A stretch of DNA of 64,000 nucleotides, from positions 202,804-266,803 of the forward strand of contig NZ_NFIN01000001.1 of the NCBI RefSeq assembly GCF_002161765.1, given 5' to 3'. A model generated the notes under the pieces. It made no database searches. It was not told the DNA's origin and worked only from the letters and a program-made list of their open reading frames with translations. Position 1 is the first letter of the stretch. Each line of letters opens with the position of its first letter. A program made the translations under genes and the position numbers. Of the stretch, positions 19,401 through 26,027 are shown one piece after another. This DNA is from Bacteroides sp. An322. GTDB taxonomy: Bacteria > Bacteroidota > Bacteroidia > Bacteroidales > Bacteroidaceae.

Positions 19401-19439
19401 GATGTTGTCCCTCAGCTTCTGTTTCCTATTGAACGCCAT
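13494..19439 (-). CDS. Giant N6-adenine methylase / SNF2-like helicase fusion
   Basis: 1981 residues. An N-terminal adenine-methyltransferase domain has motif [13 protein letters not shown] (about residue 131) and a catalytic motif IV NIPF (about 196) in place of the usual NPPF/NPPY. A Pro/Glu/Lys-rich linker occupies about 430-640. The C-terminal half is a superfamily-2 helicase: Walker A in [11 protein letters not shown] (about 1110), DESH box (about 1280), [13 protein letters not shown], and motif VI in [13 protein letters not shown] (about 1620). The end is coiled-coil and Gln-rich. Proteins of this plan are standard on CTnDOT-type elements; they may modify or protect element DNA, but the reaction is not established. 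The start overlaps the DUF1896 gene by 14 bases. Confidence 0.85.
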   Translation of the reverse strand: MAFNRKQKLRDNIEAVRTAFTLDRERRTPTERERALLERYCGFGGLKCILNPARELADAVHWVKSDLELFAPTVELHRIIRENSRDETEYKRYMDSLKASVLTAFYTPQAITDTIVDVLHDKKVRPKLVLEPSAGMGAFIAPVLSDNPQAEVMAFEKDLLTGKMLGHLYPQQKIRTEGFEKIEKPFLNRFDLAISNIPFGDIAVFDPEYTNGSVFKKIAARKVHTYFLLKGLDTVRDGGIVAFITSQGVLDTEGNGGTRYMMMRKADLVSAIRLPNNLFTEDANTEVGCDLIILQKNEGKEELSEEDKRLGDVVKNNHTGISTNGYFFDHPEYIIHTDAKRDTDPYGKPAMVYTHSGGVEGIATDLYRILSADLSARLDLERYNGVKAEKRETQTISVQPQVQEVQQPKVEIEEKTVQPNAEAVKSAPQVVETKQHEAPVMDLYDLFGYTQEERRLAERGLKPERKKGAKSKRRKPVQPSLFPMPADGQRVTAEKENEAARGRSAETAPAISPEEVREMEEIIRQGANGIPESRHEEPIPMHGKPEGATAPAEDDDPEDAVYRSLDWETNPPINGFYEMMMSLTPERRAELRRMGKEKMDANAAKQTAGLSETKKEKVQARETEQSSSVRPVYPVENGFEAEGRRRIERVEREMREEEAALTPEERQRREEEAMMPRPFKGIMEAHLKEGSLVWEHTGGVRFQIGVLKDVTKYGATFQPLDMEGMQAQKAQLYIDLRNTYERLYAYEAENHEENALLRRNLNTYYDEFVMRYGNLNAKHNAKLILMDASGRNMLSLERGENGQFVKADIFDRPVSFSQETLVEVESPEEALSASLNLYGGVNLPYMESLCDLPQAEMLEALKGRVFYNPLADGYEIADRFIAGNVVQKVADVEEWIKGHEGHGMMPQAQESLEALKNAVPEQIPFEDLDFNFGERWIPTGVYAAYMSRLFDTEVRITYSESLDEYSVKCAYKTMKITDEFLVKGYYRNYDGMNLLKHALHNTCPDMMKSIGKDENGNDIKVRDSEGIQLANAKIDEIRNGFTEWLEEQSPEFKKRLTDMYNNKFNCFVRPKYDGSHQKFPELDLKGLGIKDLYTSQKDCVWMLKQNGGGIVDNEVGTGKTLTMCVAAHEMKRLGLVHKPMIIGLKANVREIAETYRKAYPNARILYASEKDFAAANRVRFFNDIRNNDWDCVIMSHDQFGKIPQSPELQQRILQEELDTVEENLEVLRSRGKDVSRAMLRGLEKRKFNLQAKLEKVEYAIKTRTDDVADFKQMGIDHLFIDESHQFKNAPFTTRHDRVAGLGNPEGSQKALNLLFAIRTIQERTGRDLGATFLSGTTISNSLTELYLLFKYLRPKALEKQDIRCFDAWAAIFAKKTTDFEFNVTNSIVQKERFRYFIKVPELAAFYNEITDYRTAEDIGVDRPKKNEILHHIPPTPDQEVFIEKLMQFAKSGDATILGRLPLSETEEKAKMLIATDYARKMALDMRMIDPDYEDHPDNKASHCAKMIAEYYRRYDAHKGTQFVFSDLGTYQPGGGWSVYTEIKRKLVEDYGIPASEIRFIQECKNEKARKAVIEAMNNGYVRVLFGSTSMLGTGVNAQRRAVAIHHLDCPWRPSDLQQRDGRAVRKGNEIAKLYADNKVDVIIYAVEKSLDSYKFNLLHCKQTFISQLKSGALGARTIDEGAMDEKSGMNFSEYMAILSGNTDLLDKAKLEKKIASLEGERKSFNKGKRDSELKLESKTSALRNNQAVITGMTEDWEKFTAAVQTDKEGNRLNPIKIDGLDTTDEKTIGKRLQEIAKNATTGGQPKRIGELYGFPVKVVSERTLSEGLEFTDNRFFVEGNYKYTYNNGHLAMADTHAAAVNFLNALEKIPSVIEQYKAKNETLEREIPQLQEIAGKTWKKEDELKQLKSELAALDRKIQLELAPKHEETPSQGQEQGGGQDLPKAENVPKPDDAARDYIRDHIIIGRPGIPERREGHGMKM

Positions 19440-19878
19440 AGGACTCCAGATAAAGCATGACGGTCCCTACCAGCTCCGTGTAGAGCAGGTCATGCGCGGG
19501 TGACAGGGCGAAGGTGTCATCCGACGTGTCGTAACCGGCAAACAGGTTGTTCAGGTGGGGGTAGAGCCTGCTGCAGAACGGTTCACGCTCCTGTTCCGCC
19601 ACCTCGTCGGCGAACTCCCGCTCCACGACTTCCGTCAGCAGGGCGTAGGGCGAGAAGTGCAGTCCTTCGAGCAGCACACGCATGGCTTCCTCGTGGGCGT
19701 CCTCCACCGTGCCGCCTGCCAGCCTTTCCTTCTCGAAAGTGGCGGTGGCGGCTTCCTCTCGTCCGGCAATGAAACCGGTATCCGATGCTTTGTCTGGATG
19801 GTATTTTCTCAGGTAGTCCAGCAGGTACAGCCCGTAATAGGACAGTTCCGCCGGAACGGTTTTCTTGTTCTGTTTCAT
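19426..19878 (-). CDS. DUF1896 family protein
   Basis: 150 residues beginning [20 protein letters not shown], cytoplasmic, mostly helical. It carries the DUF1896 family features: [16 protein letters not shown] at the N-terminus and [14 protein letters not shown] in the middle. The family has no known activity and almost always precedes the large methylase-helicase on Bacteroidales elements, which is the case here with a 14-base overlap. A longer frame to 20874 is an artefact of the GC-rich topB gene. The start at 19878 is preceded by a CCACTAAATCC box (19888-19898). Confidence 0.8.
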   Translation of the reverse strand: MKQNKKTVPAELSYYGLYLLDYLRKYHPDKASDTGFIAGREEAATATFEKERLAGGTVEDAHEEAMRVLLEGLHFSPYALLTEVVEREFADEVAEQEREPFCSRLYPHLNNLFAGYDTSDDTFALSPAHDLLYTELVGTVMLYLESYGVQ

Positions 19879-19887
19879 CTTTACAAT

Positions 19888-19898
19888 GGATTTAGTGG
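19888..19898 (-). repeat. CCACTAAATCC box, copy 1
   Basis: On the minus strand CCACTAAATCC is followed by ATTGTAAAG and then the ATG of the DUF1896 gene. Copies of the same 11-mer occur at 19967-19977 (opposite orientation), 22279-22289 and 25237-25247, all in short gaps between element genes. Confidence 0.6.
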
Positions 19899-19933
19899 TG
19901 AAAAAAATCGGATATTGATATGGATAAAGGGGA

Positions 19934-19965
19934 AGAAAAAGGCACCCGGTATCCCTCCGAGTGCC
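19934..19965 (-). terminator. Intrinsic terminator after topB
   Basis: On the minus strand GGCACTCGG (19957-19965) pairs with CCGGGTGCC (19941-19949; one G-U pair) and is followed by TTTTT. It lies 78 bases past the topB stop and would end the excision-type operon before the DUF1896 gene. Confidence 0.7.
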
Positions 19966-19966
19966 G

Positions 19967-19977
19967 CCACTAAATCC
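19967..19977 (+). repeat. CCACTAAATCC box, copy 2 (inverted relative to copy 1)
   Basis: Plus-strand CCACTAAATCC followed by ATGTAAAG. With copy 1 it forms an inverted repeat that frames the terminator between topB and the DUF1896 gene. Confidence 0.6.
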
Positions 19978-20042
19978 ATGTAAAGAAACAGTATCAACGA
20001 ATTGAAACAGATTATTACATGAATCAGTGGCAAAATTAATCA

Positions 20043-22145
20043 TTATTTTCTTCTTCCTTTCATGTTTGTACTCTTTCTTGTGCCTTTGGCTTCGGGAAAG
20101 ATGAATTTCGTGTTGAAATCCGCATCGAAGGCGACCGCCGCGCTGAACGGCTTGCCCTGTTTGCTCTTGAAGCCGCTGAGGATGTCCGTCTTTCCGTTTG
20201 CCAGCAGGCCGGTCATTTCCGTGTCGGTGAGCGTCCTGCCCGCTATCTGGCGGAACACCGGCAGGGCGCAGTCCGGGTTGTCGCAGCGCACCACCTTGCC
20301 GTAGAACTGCATCGTGCCCGTGCCGCACTTGGGGCAGGCGCAGCCCGATGCCTTGTGACCAAAGATTTTGTCGCAGGCGAGCAGTTCGGTGGTTATCTTG
20401 CGGGTGTAGCCCTCGATGTCGCGCAGGAAAGCCTCGTGCGGCGTCCTGCCTTTTTCTATCTCCGCCAGTTCCGACTCCCAACGCCCGGTCATTTCCACAT
20501 CGGCGATGTCCATCTCCTTCACGATGGAATACAGGGCAAGCCCTTTCTCCGTCGGCACGAGCGACTTCTTCACGCGCACCATGTATTCGCGCCGGAGCAG
20601 GGTCTCGATGATGGCGGCACGGGTGGCGGGCGTGCCGATGCCGCAGTCCTTCAACGCCTGCCGAGCCTCCTCGTCCTCCACGCCCTCGCGTCCGGCGGTC
20701 TCCATTGCCGCCAGCAGGGTGCTTTCCGTGTGCAGCGGCTTCGGACGGGTCATGCCCGAACTCATCGTGCAGCCGTTCATCGACAGCGTGTCGCCCTCCT
20801 TCCAGTCGGGCAGTACGGTGTCCTCCCTGTCCTCGCCATAGACCGAACGCCAGCCCGCCTTGCGGACGATACACCCTTTGGTTTCAAACGCCACGCCTTC
20901 GCACTCCGCACGGACGGTGGTCGTGTCCTTGACGCACTCCGGGGAAAATGCCTCAATCATGCGCCCCACAATCATGTCGTAGATGAGCTGCTCGTTCTTG
21001 TAGAGCGCCAGCGGACGGTTCGGGGTCACCAACAGCGCATGGTGGTCGGTCACTTTCGATGCGTCCACGCTGCGGCGGTTCAGTTCGCCCATGCTTTCGA
21101 TTTTATCTGCAAACGATGAATGAGAGGAAAGCCTGTCGAACAGCAGGGGTACTTCGGCAAACACGTCCTCCGGGATGTAGCGGCTCGACGTTCTCGGATA
21201 GGTGACGAGCTTCGCCTCATAGAGCTTCTGCACGAGGTCGAGCGTCTGCTCTGCCGTGAAGCCGTGCTTCGTGTTCGCTTCCTTCTGGAGCGTGGTCAGG
21301 TCGTACAGCAGCGGAGGGTTCTCCACCTTTTCCTTCTTTTCGGTTTTCACGATGGTGGCGCACATTTGTGTCTTTACGTTATTATATAATGCGGCGGCTT
21401 CCTCCTTGTCTTTCCATTTCTCCACCGAGGCGAACTTTACAATCTCATTCACGCTCACCGACGGGGTGGAGAAATGCAGCTGGTGTACCGGTTCGGGCGT
21501 GAAACGCTTGTTTTCCCAGAAACGCTTGCAGACCATCGCCAGCGTGGGTGTCTGCACGCGCCCTACGGAATACGTGCCCCGTCCGGCGGCGACGGTCAAT
21601 GCCTGCGTGCCGTTGATGCCCACCAGCCAGTCGGCTTCGCTCCGGGCTTTGGCGGCTTGGTAGAGGTTGTCGTACTCGTGGCCGTCCTTCAGTTCTTTCA
21701 ACCCCTTGCGGATGGCGGTGTCGGTCAGCGAGCTTATCCACAGTCTTTGAAAGGGCAAGGTACAGCCGGTATAGGCATAGAGGTAGCGGAATATCAATTC
21801 TCCTTCACGGGCGCAGTCGGTTGCCACGATAATACTGTCGCTCTCGTTCCACAGCTTGGTTATCACCTTAATCTGCTTCACCGCCGCAGCGTCCGCCTTG
21901 TAGCCCTTGTCCGTCTTCACCTGACGGGGGATTAACTCGAACCTTTCGGGAATGACGGGCAGGCTGTCGCGCCGGAAGCCCCTGATGCCGTACCCGTCGG
22001 GCATGGCAAGCTGTACCAGATGCCCCAATGCCCATGTCACGTGGTAGCCGTTTCCGGTGAAATACCCTTCTTCCTTTTTCATCGCGCCGACAATCCGTGC
22101 TATCTCACGGGCGACGCTCGGTTTTTCTGCCAATATGGTAATCAT
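20043..22145 (-). CDS. topB: DNA topoisomerase III (Exc-like)
   Basis: 700-residue type IA topoisomerase. The N-terminal Toprim domain has the catalytic glutamate in ITILAEKPSVAREIA and the acidic metal site in DCAREGELIFRYLY. SVGRVQTPTLAM marks the DNA gate, and the active-site tyrosine lies in VTYPRTSSRY at about residue 316. A four-cysteine zinc-ribbon-like segment lies near the C-terminus (CACPKCG, then CDNPDC). It relaxes negatively supercoiled or single-stranded DNA. It is third after the two HTH genes and DUF3945, the position of exc in the CTnDOT excision operon, so it is probably the element's Exc equivalent. Its 150-base leader is highly structured. Confidence 0.93.
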   Translation of the reverse strand: MITILAEKPSVAREIARIVGAMKKEEGYFTGNGYHVTWALGHLVQLAMPDGYGIRGFRRDSLPVIPERFELIPRQVKTDKGYKADAAAVKQIKVITKLWNESDSIIVATDCAREGELIFRYLYAYTGCTLPFQRLWISSLTDTAIRKGLKELKDGHEYDNLYQAAKARSEADWLVGINGTQALTVAAGRGTYSVGRVQTPTLAMVCKRFWENKRFTPEPVHQLHFSTPSVSVNEIVKFASVEKWKDKEEAAALYNNVKTQMCATIVKTEKKEKVENPPLLYDLTTLQKEANTKHGFTAEQTLDLVQKLYEAKLVTYPRTSSRYIPEDVFAEVPLLFDRLSSHSSFADKIESMGELNRRSVDASKVTDHHALLVTPNRPLALYKNEQLIYDMIVGRMIEAFSPECVKDTTTVRAECEGVAFETKGCIVRKAGWRSVYGEDREDTVLPDWKEGDTLSMNGCTMSSGMTRPKPLHTESTLLAAMETAGREGVEDEEARQALKDCGIGTPATRAAIIETLLRREYMVRVKKSLVPTEKGLALYSIVKEMDIADVEMTGRWESELAEIEKGRTPHEAFLRDIEGYTRKITTELLACDKIFGHKASGCACPKCGTGTMQFYGKVVRCDNPDCALPVFRQIAGRTLTDTEMTGLLANGKTDILSGFKSKQGKPFSAAVAFDADFNTKFIFPEAKGTRKSTNMKGRRK

Positions 22146-22193
22146 GTCTTTTTCTGTCTAATCTGTTGATACTCTTGTTTCTTTGGGTGGGAA

Positions 22194-22257
22194 TGAAACG
22201 GGGCACGGCCTTGTCCGTGGGATATGCGGTACAGGGCGGTGTTTGCTCCCCGTTTCA
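22194..22257 (-). promoter_or_regulatory. Nested hairpin in the topB leader
   Basis: Outer arms TGAAACGGGG (22194-22203) and CCCCGTTTCA (22248-22257) are perfect 10-base complements. Inside the left part, CACGG and CCGTG form a second small stem. The structure lies 50-110 bases upstream of the topB start and could control its translation or processing. Confidence 0.5.
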
Positions 22258-22278
22258 ATCCGTTGATTATTGTCGGAT

Positions 22279-22289
22279 GGATTTAGTGG
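22279..22289 (-). repeat. CCACTAAATCC box, copy 3
   Basis: Minus-strand CCACTAAATCC, directly downstream of the DUF3945 stop codon and 134 bases before topB. Same 11-mer as at 19888, 19967 and 25237. Confidence 0.55.
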
Positions 22290-22295
22290 CGGCAA

Positions 22296-23876
22296 TCAGG
22301 ACACCTTCACACCTTTGGATTTTCTTGTCTGCCGTTTCTGCTGGGTTTCGTCCTTCGGTGCGGTCTGACCCTGCTGCAACGGCTCCTTCACGTGCTTGGT
22401 GGCCTCGTTGGTCTTGCCCTCGTTGTTCACGGCAAGCTGCGTCCTGCTCTCGTTGGACGGGGCGACGGTCTGCGCAAGGTCCGGATTCTGCGAGTAGGTC
22501 AGCGGACGGCCTTTCTCATGGCTGAACTTCAGGTACTTCGTGCAGGGCTGCCCTTGGTCGTCCTTTGCGTTGGCGAGTACCACCGTCCTGCCCGCCACGT
22601 AGTCGGCGATTTGCTGTTCGTTGAACAGGTCGTCTTTCCATTTGCTTATCGGGCGGATGCTGCCGTCCTCGTTCGTCCACGAGCGGTTGCGCCGTTGCCT
22701 TTCGCCGTTTTCCTGCGTCTGCCCCTGTGCATCGGGATTGTCCTGCTGCTTGCTTTGACGCTGCGACTGCTGCTGACGTCGTTGCCCCGGCACGAACTCC
22801 ACATCGCGTTTTTCGGCGCTCACCTGAAGTAATGCCTGAAATTTGCGCCCGTTGGATAATGTCACTTCTTTGGGCAGGGCAAGCCCGGCACGCAGGATGT
22901 CCATTTCTTCCTTTGTCAAGCCGGTCTGTCCGATTTGATAGGGGATGCGCACCTTGTCGGCAGGCACGTCCACGATTTCATTCGTCAGGCGGTCGATGCT
23001 GATATACGACTGGCGCATTTCCCCGGTTCTCGTATCCGCCACATCCACCACCTTGCCTAAATTGCCCGTGCGCTTCAGGTTCTTCTTGTCCTCGTCCGTG
23101 AAGGTGTAGCCGTTGTGGGGGATGTCAAGACGCGGTTCGTGGCGCACGAAGTGGGGAGTGAGTTTCAGTTTGCCGTCCTCCGCTTTCTGGAACGAAAGGC
23201 GGGCCTGCAACTCATAGCTCTCGTAGCCGAAGGTCGGCTTCACCGTCACCAGCCCCGTCTTGCCGTAATTCATCAGGGCTTTCATGTCTTTTTCCGAAAG
23301 GCTTTCCCTGTCGATGCCGCACTTGCGCAATTCCGCCCAGTCCACTTGGTCATCCGCTATCAGGTTCGGCTTCTCCTGTTTCTGCGGTTGCTGCTCATCT
23401 TGCGCTTCAGCCGTTTGAGGCTGTTGCACTTCCTGTTTCTGTTCTTCTTTTTTCTGTTCCATTTCTTCTTTCTTTTTAAGGGGTTCATTGTCGCTTTCTT
23501 GTTTTACATTCTCCGTTTCCGCCTGCTTCCGGTATTCCGAAGTGTCCACCTTGTGCGCCGCAAGCATTTCCGCGTTTGCCGCAGGGGCTTTCAGCAAATC
23601 CTTGATGACCGGCAGTACCGCATCCGCCATGTCCGCCGCCACCCGGTAGAAGCCGAAGCGTGTCGGCTCTTTGCACTGGCGGTAGAAGTTCCTGAAGAAG
23701 TTGTCCACCATGTCCCCGTGGCGGTCGAAGCGCAGGAAGTCCTGCGAGTGTTCCGCCTTTGCCGGAGCCGTCTTCGGATAGCCCTTGCTGTCCAGCCCGG
23801 CTACTACGCTGATTTCGCCCGTCTTCTCGTCGCGGACGACCAGCACGTCTTTCTCGTTTTTCTTTTTCTGTTCCAT
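22296..23876 (-). CDS. DUF4099/DUF3945 protein (Orf3 position of excision operon)
   Basis: 526 residues, cytoplasmic, very rich in Lys, Gln and Glu. The first 100 residues (VLVVRDEKTGEISVVAGLD, then FFRNFYRQCKEPTRFGFYRV) open a conserved domain. A Gln/Lys/Glu-rich low-complexity linker lies at about 130-175. The DUF3945-type body follows with IDRESLSEKDMKALMNYGKT and IPYQIGQTGLTKEEMDILRAG. The C-terminal region has a second conserved block around SYSQNPDLAQ-like residues and a basic tail. The biochemical role is unknown. Proteins of this type lie between the xis genes and exc on CTnDOT-type elements, as here: six bases after the HTH gene and upstream of topB. Confidence 0.78.
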   Translation of the reverse strand: MEQKKKNEKDVLVVRDEKTGEISVVAGLDSKGYPKTAPAKAEHSQDFLRFDRHGDMVDNFFRNFYRQCKEPTRFGFYRVAADMADAVLPVIKDLLKAPAANAEMLAAHKVDTSEYRKQAETENVKQESDNEPLKKKEEMEQKKEEQKQEVQQPQTAEAQDEQQPQKQEKPNLIADDQVDWAELRKCGIDRESLSEKDMKALMNYGKTGLVTVKPTFGYESYELQARLSFQKAEDGKLKLTPHFVRHEPRLDIPHNGYTFTDEDKKNLKRTGNLGKVVDVADTRTGEMRQSYISIDRLTNEIVDVPADKVRIPYQIGQTGLTKEEMDILRAGLALPKEVTLSNGRKFQALLQVSAEKRDVEFVPGQRRQQQSQRQSKQQDNPDAQGQTQENGERQRRNRSWTNEDGSIRPISKWKDDLFNEQQIADYVAGRTVVLANAKDDQGQPCTKYLKFSHEKGRPLTYSQNPDLAQTVAPSNESRTQLAVNNEGKTNEATKHVKEPLQQGQTAPKDETQQKRQTRKSKGVKVS

Positions 23877-23882
23877 TTCAGT

Positions 23883-24263
23883 TTAATTTTTACGGTTCGT
23901 TTTTTTGTCGTTTGATTTTCTTTTGGTATTGTCCGCCTTATCCTGAGCCCTGTCACGGAGTATTTCCCGCATGTGGGTGCTGATGAACAGTTCCACGTCC
24001 GCCCTGCGGTAATAGGTCTTGTGGCGGTGCATCCGGTAGGGCAGCAGCCCGTCGCTGCGGTAGCGTTGCAGGGTACGTTTGCTCACGTGGAGCAGCATGC
24101 ACACGTCTTGGTTGTCCATCGTGTCCTCTTCCAACAAGGCGGTGCCCTGCGGCTTTTCATTCACGTCACCGCGCATGGCGGAGAGCATCTCCTCCTGACG
24201 GTCGAGGCGGCTGAACACCTGCCTCATGCAGTCCTCGAAAGTGCGTCTGTCTAAAAACTCCAT
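23883..24263 (-). CDS. Small HTH protein, Xis2d-like
   Basis: 126 residues from the ATG at 24263, which follows AGGAGG at the right distance. The N-terminus is a short coiled helix (FEDCMRQVFSRLDRQEEML). A MerR/excisionase-type winged helix-turn-helix lies at about 50-105: DNQDVCMLLHVSKRTLQRYR followed by the wing YRMHRHKTYYRRADVELF. The C-terminus is Lys/Arg/Asn-rich. The tandem of two such genes followed by DUF3945 and topB matches xis2c-xis2d-orf3-exc of CTnDOT, where these bind the att sites as directionality factors. Assignment is by size, order and fold, not by alignment. Confidence 0.75.
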   Translation of the reverse strand: MEFLDRRTFEDCMRQVFSRLDRQEEMLSAMRGDVNEKPQGTALLEEDTMDNQDVCMLLHVSKRTLQRYRSDGLLPYRMHRHKTYYRRADVELFISTHMREILRDRAQDKADNTKRKSNDKKTNRKN

Positions 24264-24277
24264 AGCCGTTCCTCCTT

Positions 24278-24628
24278 TCATTTCCTGCCCGCCTTTCCGC
24301 CCGTGCGGAGCCGGTAGTTGTGTTTCAGTTCCTCCGGTTTCTCCGGTGAAGTCTTGACCGCATTCTCCCGGATGATGCGTTCCACTTCTTCCGGAGGGTA
24401 ACGGCAGTCGCCCCGGATGATGACATACCCGATGCGCTTCTCGTCGCGCAGCCGTTGCAGCGTGCGGCGGCTGACACAGAGCAGGCGCATCACTTCGCGG
24501 CTGTCCAGAAGGCAGGCGGTATCGTTCCGCTGTCCCTCCATGCCTTGCCTCCTCACATGGGAGGCGATTTCCTCGATGCGCCCTACGATGTCCTTGTAGG
24601 CGGCGCTTTCCATCGTGATGATTTCCAT
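24278..24628 (-). CDS. Small HTH protein, Xis2c-like
   Basis: 116 residues. The N-terminal helix YKDIVGRIEEIASHVR is followed by an excisionase-type helix-turn-helix at about 42-90: DSREVMRLLCVSRRTLQRLR and the wing IGYVIIRGDCRYPPEEVERI. The tail is basic. It is the first gene of the leftward operon and lies 14 bases before the Xis2d-like gene, with which it is paralogous. By analogy with CTnDOT it would promote excision together with the integrase. An alternative start five codons in (24613) is possible. Confidence 0.75.
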   Translation of the reverse strand: MEIITMESAAYKDIVGRIEEIASHVRRQGMEGQRNDTACLLDSREVMRLLCVSRRTLQRLRDEKRIGYVIIRGDCRYPPEEVERIIRENAVKTSPEKPEELKHNYRLRTGGKAGRK

Positions 24629-24897
24629 TTCTCAATCGCTTTAATCGTTAATGAATCAATTTGTCGGGAGCAAAGTTCGGCTATTCCAAATGGGCGGGCA
24701 CGGTACTTACCCGTAACTTACGTGAGATTTTTATGGATTTTCCACCTTGCAGGGGCTTCAACGGGCATTTTTATCATGGAAAACCGCCAAACGGACATTC
24801 CAAGCCGTCTGTTTCCCTCATGTCCTGATGTGGCACAATAAAAAGAGCCACAAGCTGCCACTGTTTCCTTGCCCGGTCGGTTCCGGCCCACGGCTGT

Positions 24898-24907
24898 GTA
24901 ACTTTGC
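24898..24907 (+). promoter_or_regulatory. -7 box of HTH gene at 24933
   Basis: GTAACTTTGC contains TAACTTTG, a match to the Bacteroides -7 pattern, 27 bases before the start codon. No clear -33 TTTG is at the usual distance. The same ten bases also match GTAnnTTTGC, the CTnDOT core pattern, but the site is internal to the element. The rest of the divergent gap 24629-24932 holds an imperfect inverted repeat (AAACGGAC/GTCTGTTT near 24787-24812) and no gene. Confidence 0.45.
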
Positions 24908-24932
24908 GGCAAACCGATAAAATTTTGAAAGA

Positions 24933-25223
24933 ATGGAAATAGTAATCATTGAGAAGACCGCCTTCGATATGCTCCTTGCCGGAGTGAAGGCATTGGAGGA
25001 CAGGGTGAGGACGCTTGCCGAAAAGGGCGGCGACCGCCGCCTTGCCGAATGGATGGACACGGAGGACGTGTGCCGTATGCTGAGCATAACCCCGAAGACC
25101 TTGCAGGCCATGCGCGACAGGCACGGCATTGCATATTCCCAAATCGGACGCAAGTTCTATTACAGGCCGGAGGATGTGGAACGGCTGTTGCCCGTTCCCG
25201 AAACGGGACAACCGTCCGTCTGA
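24933..25223 (+). CDS. Small HTH protein, divergent from excision operon
   Basis: 96 residues. The N-terminal amphipathic helix (FDMLLAGVKALEDRVRTLAE) precedes an excisionase-type helix-turn-helix: DTEDVCRMLSITPKTLQAMR and the wing IAYSQIGRKFYYRPEDVERL. It is similar in plan to the two leftward HTH proteins and divergent from them across a 304-base gap, so it may regulate the shared control region. The exact target is not visible from the sequence. Confidence 0.72.
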   Translation: MEIVIIEKTAFDMLLAGVKALEDRVRTLAEKGGDRRLAEWMDTEDVCRMLSITPKTLQAMRDRHGIAYSQIGRKFYYRPEDVERLLPVPETGQPSV

Positions 25224-25236
25224 CACTTGAAGTGTG

Positions 25237-25247
25237 CCACTAAATCC
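25237..25247 (+). repeat. CCACTAAATCC box, copy 4
   Basis: Plus-strand CCACTAAATCC followed by TATGTAAG and the ATG of the next HTH gene, nearly the same arrangement as copy 1 before the DUF1896 gene. The gap between the two HTH genes is only 32 bases and this box fills a third of it. Confidence 0.6.
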
Positions 25248-25255
25248 TATGTAAG

Positions 25256-25549
25256 ATGAATGACAATGTATTGACAAAGGACTGCGGCGTACTTGCCGAC
25301 GCCATGCAGTCCGTCCGGAGAAGCCTGAAAATGGCGGACAGGCTCGCCGACGGATACATCCCGCCGATGGGCGGCGAGCGTTACCTCACCGACAGGGACT
25401 TGGCGCGAAGGCTGCACGTGAGCCGGCGCACCTTGCAGCAGTACCGCCACGAGGGGATATTGCCCTATTTCCTGTTCGGCGGCAAGACGCTCTACCGCGA
25501 GAGCGACATCCAGAAGGTACTGGAACGTAACTACCGCAAGGCATACTGA
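25256..25549 (+). CDS. Small HTH protein
   Basis: 97 residues. A helical N-terminus (ADAMQSVRRSLKMADRLADG) is followed by an excisionase-like helix-turn-helix: TDRDLARRLHVSRRTLQQYR and the wing LPYFLFGGKTLYRESDIQKV. It is co-directional with the preceding HTH gene and probably co-transcribed. Fourth member of the same small-protein group in 1.7 kb. Whether it acts in excision or transcription control cannot be told. Confidence 0.72.
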   Translation: MNDNVLTKDCGVLADAMQSVRRSLKMADRLADGYIPPMGGERYLTDRDLARRLHVSRRTLQQYRHEGILPYFLFGGKTLYRESDIQKVLERNYRKAY

Positions 25550-25566
25550 CGCTTGCGGCAAGTAAA

Positions 25567-25613
25567 AACATCGGGAGACGGATACCCTCATGCGGGTTGC
25601 CGCTCCCGATGTT
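25567..25613. terminator. Bidirectional terminator between convergent genes
   Basis: AACATCGGGAG (25567-25577) pairs perfectly with CTCCCGATGTT (25603-25613). The hairpin lies between the convergent HTH gene (ends 25549) and the RhuM-like gene (ends 25638); an A-run before the left arm gives a T-run for leftward transcripts. Confidence 0.6.
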
Positions 25614-25637
25614 CATTTCAGACCGTGCCTGTGCCGT

Positions 25638-26000
25638 TCAGCAGTATGCCCCATGCGGATGATGCAGGAACAAGACCGTAGGCTCTTTCTTGGAACACGC
25701 CACCGTCCGGGCGAGCCATTTGCGGAACAGTGCCGCCTGCCCCGTGTCGAACCGGAACGACAGGGCTATGACCGTTTCCATGCCGTAAATCTCCGTATAA
25801 CCTTTTGCTTCCTGTAGCCGTATGCGCCGGCATGAACCGCCGTCCGCGATGCCGTCCTTTTTCAGTTTCCTTATGGCGGCTTCCACCGACACGCCGCGCA
25901 CATAGAACAGGCCTGCGATTTCTCCGGTCGTCATCCACACTTCGGCATCGGGCAGGACTACCGTCTTTTCTTCTATTGTTATGATGCCTCTCGTTTCCAT
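25638..26000 (-). CDS. RhuM-like N-terminal domain protein
   Basis: 120 residues from the ATG at 26000 (a TTG at 26024 would add eight). It matches the N-terminal domain of the RhuM virulence-associated family: VWMTTGEIAGLFYVRGVSVEA helix-turn-helix, then a conserved Arg, GYTEIYGMETVIALSFRFDT and the segment ALFRKWLARTV. RhuM proteins proper are about three times longer, so this is a stand-alone domain. It is probably a DNA-binding regulator. It lies immediately (27 bases) downstream of the integrase in the same direction, suggesting a joint transcript. Confidence 0.65.
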   Translation of the reverse strand: METRGIITIEEKTVVLPDAEVWMTTGEIAGLFYVRGVSVEAAIRKLKKDGIADGGSCRRIRLQEAKGYTEIYGMETVIALSFRFDTGQAALFRKWLARTVACSKKEPTVLFLHHPHGAYC

Positions 26001-26027
26001 GCTTCTTTTCGTTTTCGGGTTCAACTT

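Noticed and set aside
19426..20874. 482-codon open frame ending in the DUF1896 protein
   Set aside because: Its first two thirds are antisense-free shadow of the GC-rich topB gene (Arg/Gly/His-rich, no family). The real gene starts at 19878.
24898..24907. GTAACTTTGC as a second att core
   Set aside because: Internal to the element, directly before an HTH gene, and explained by a -7 box.
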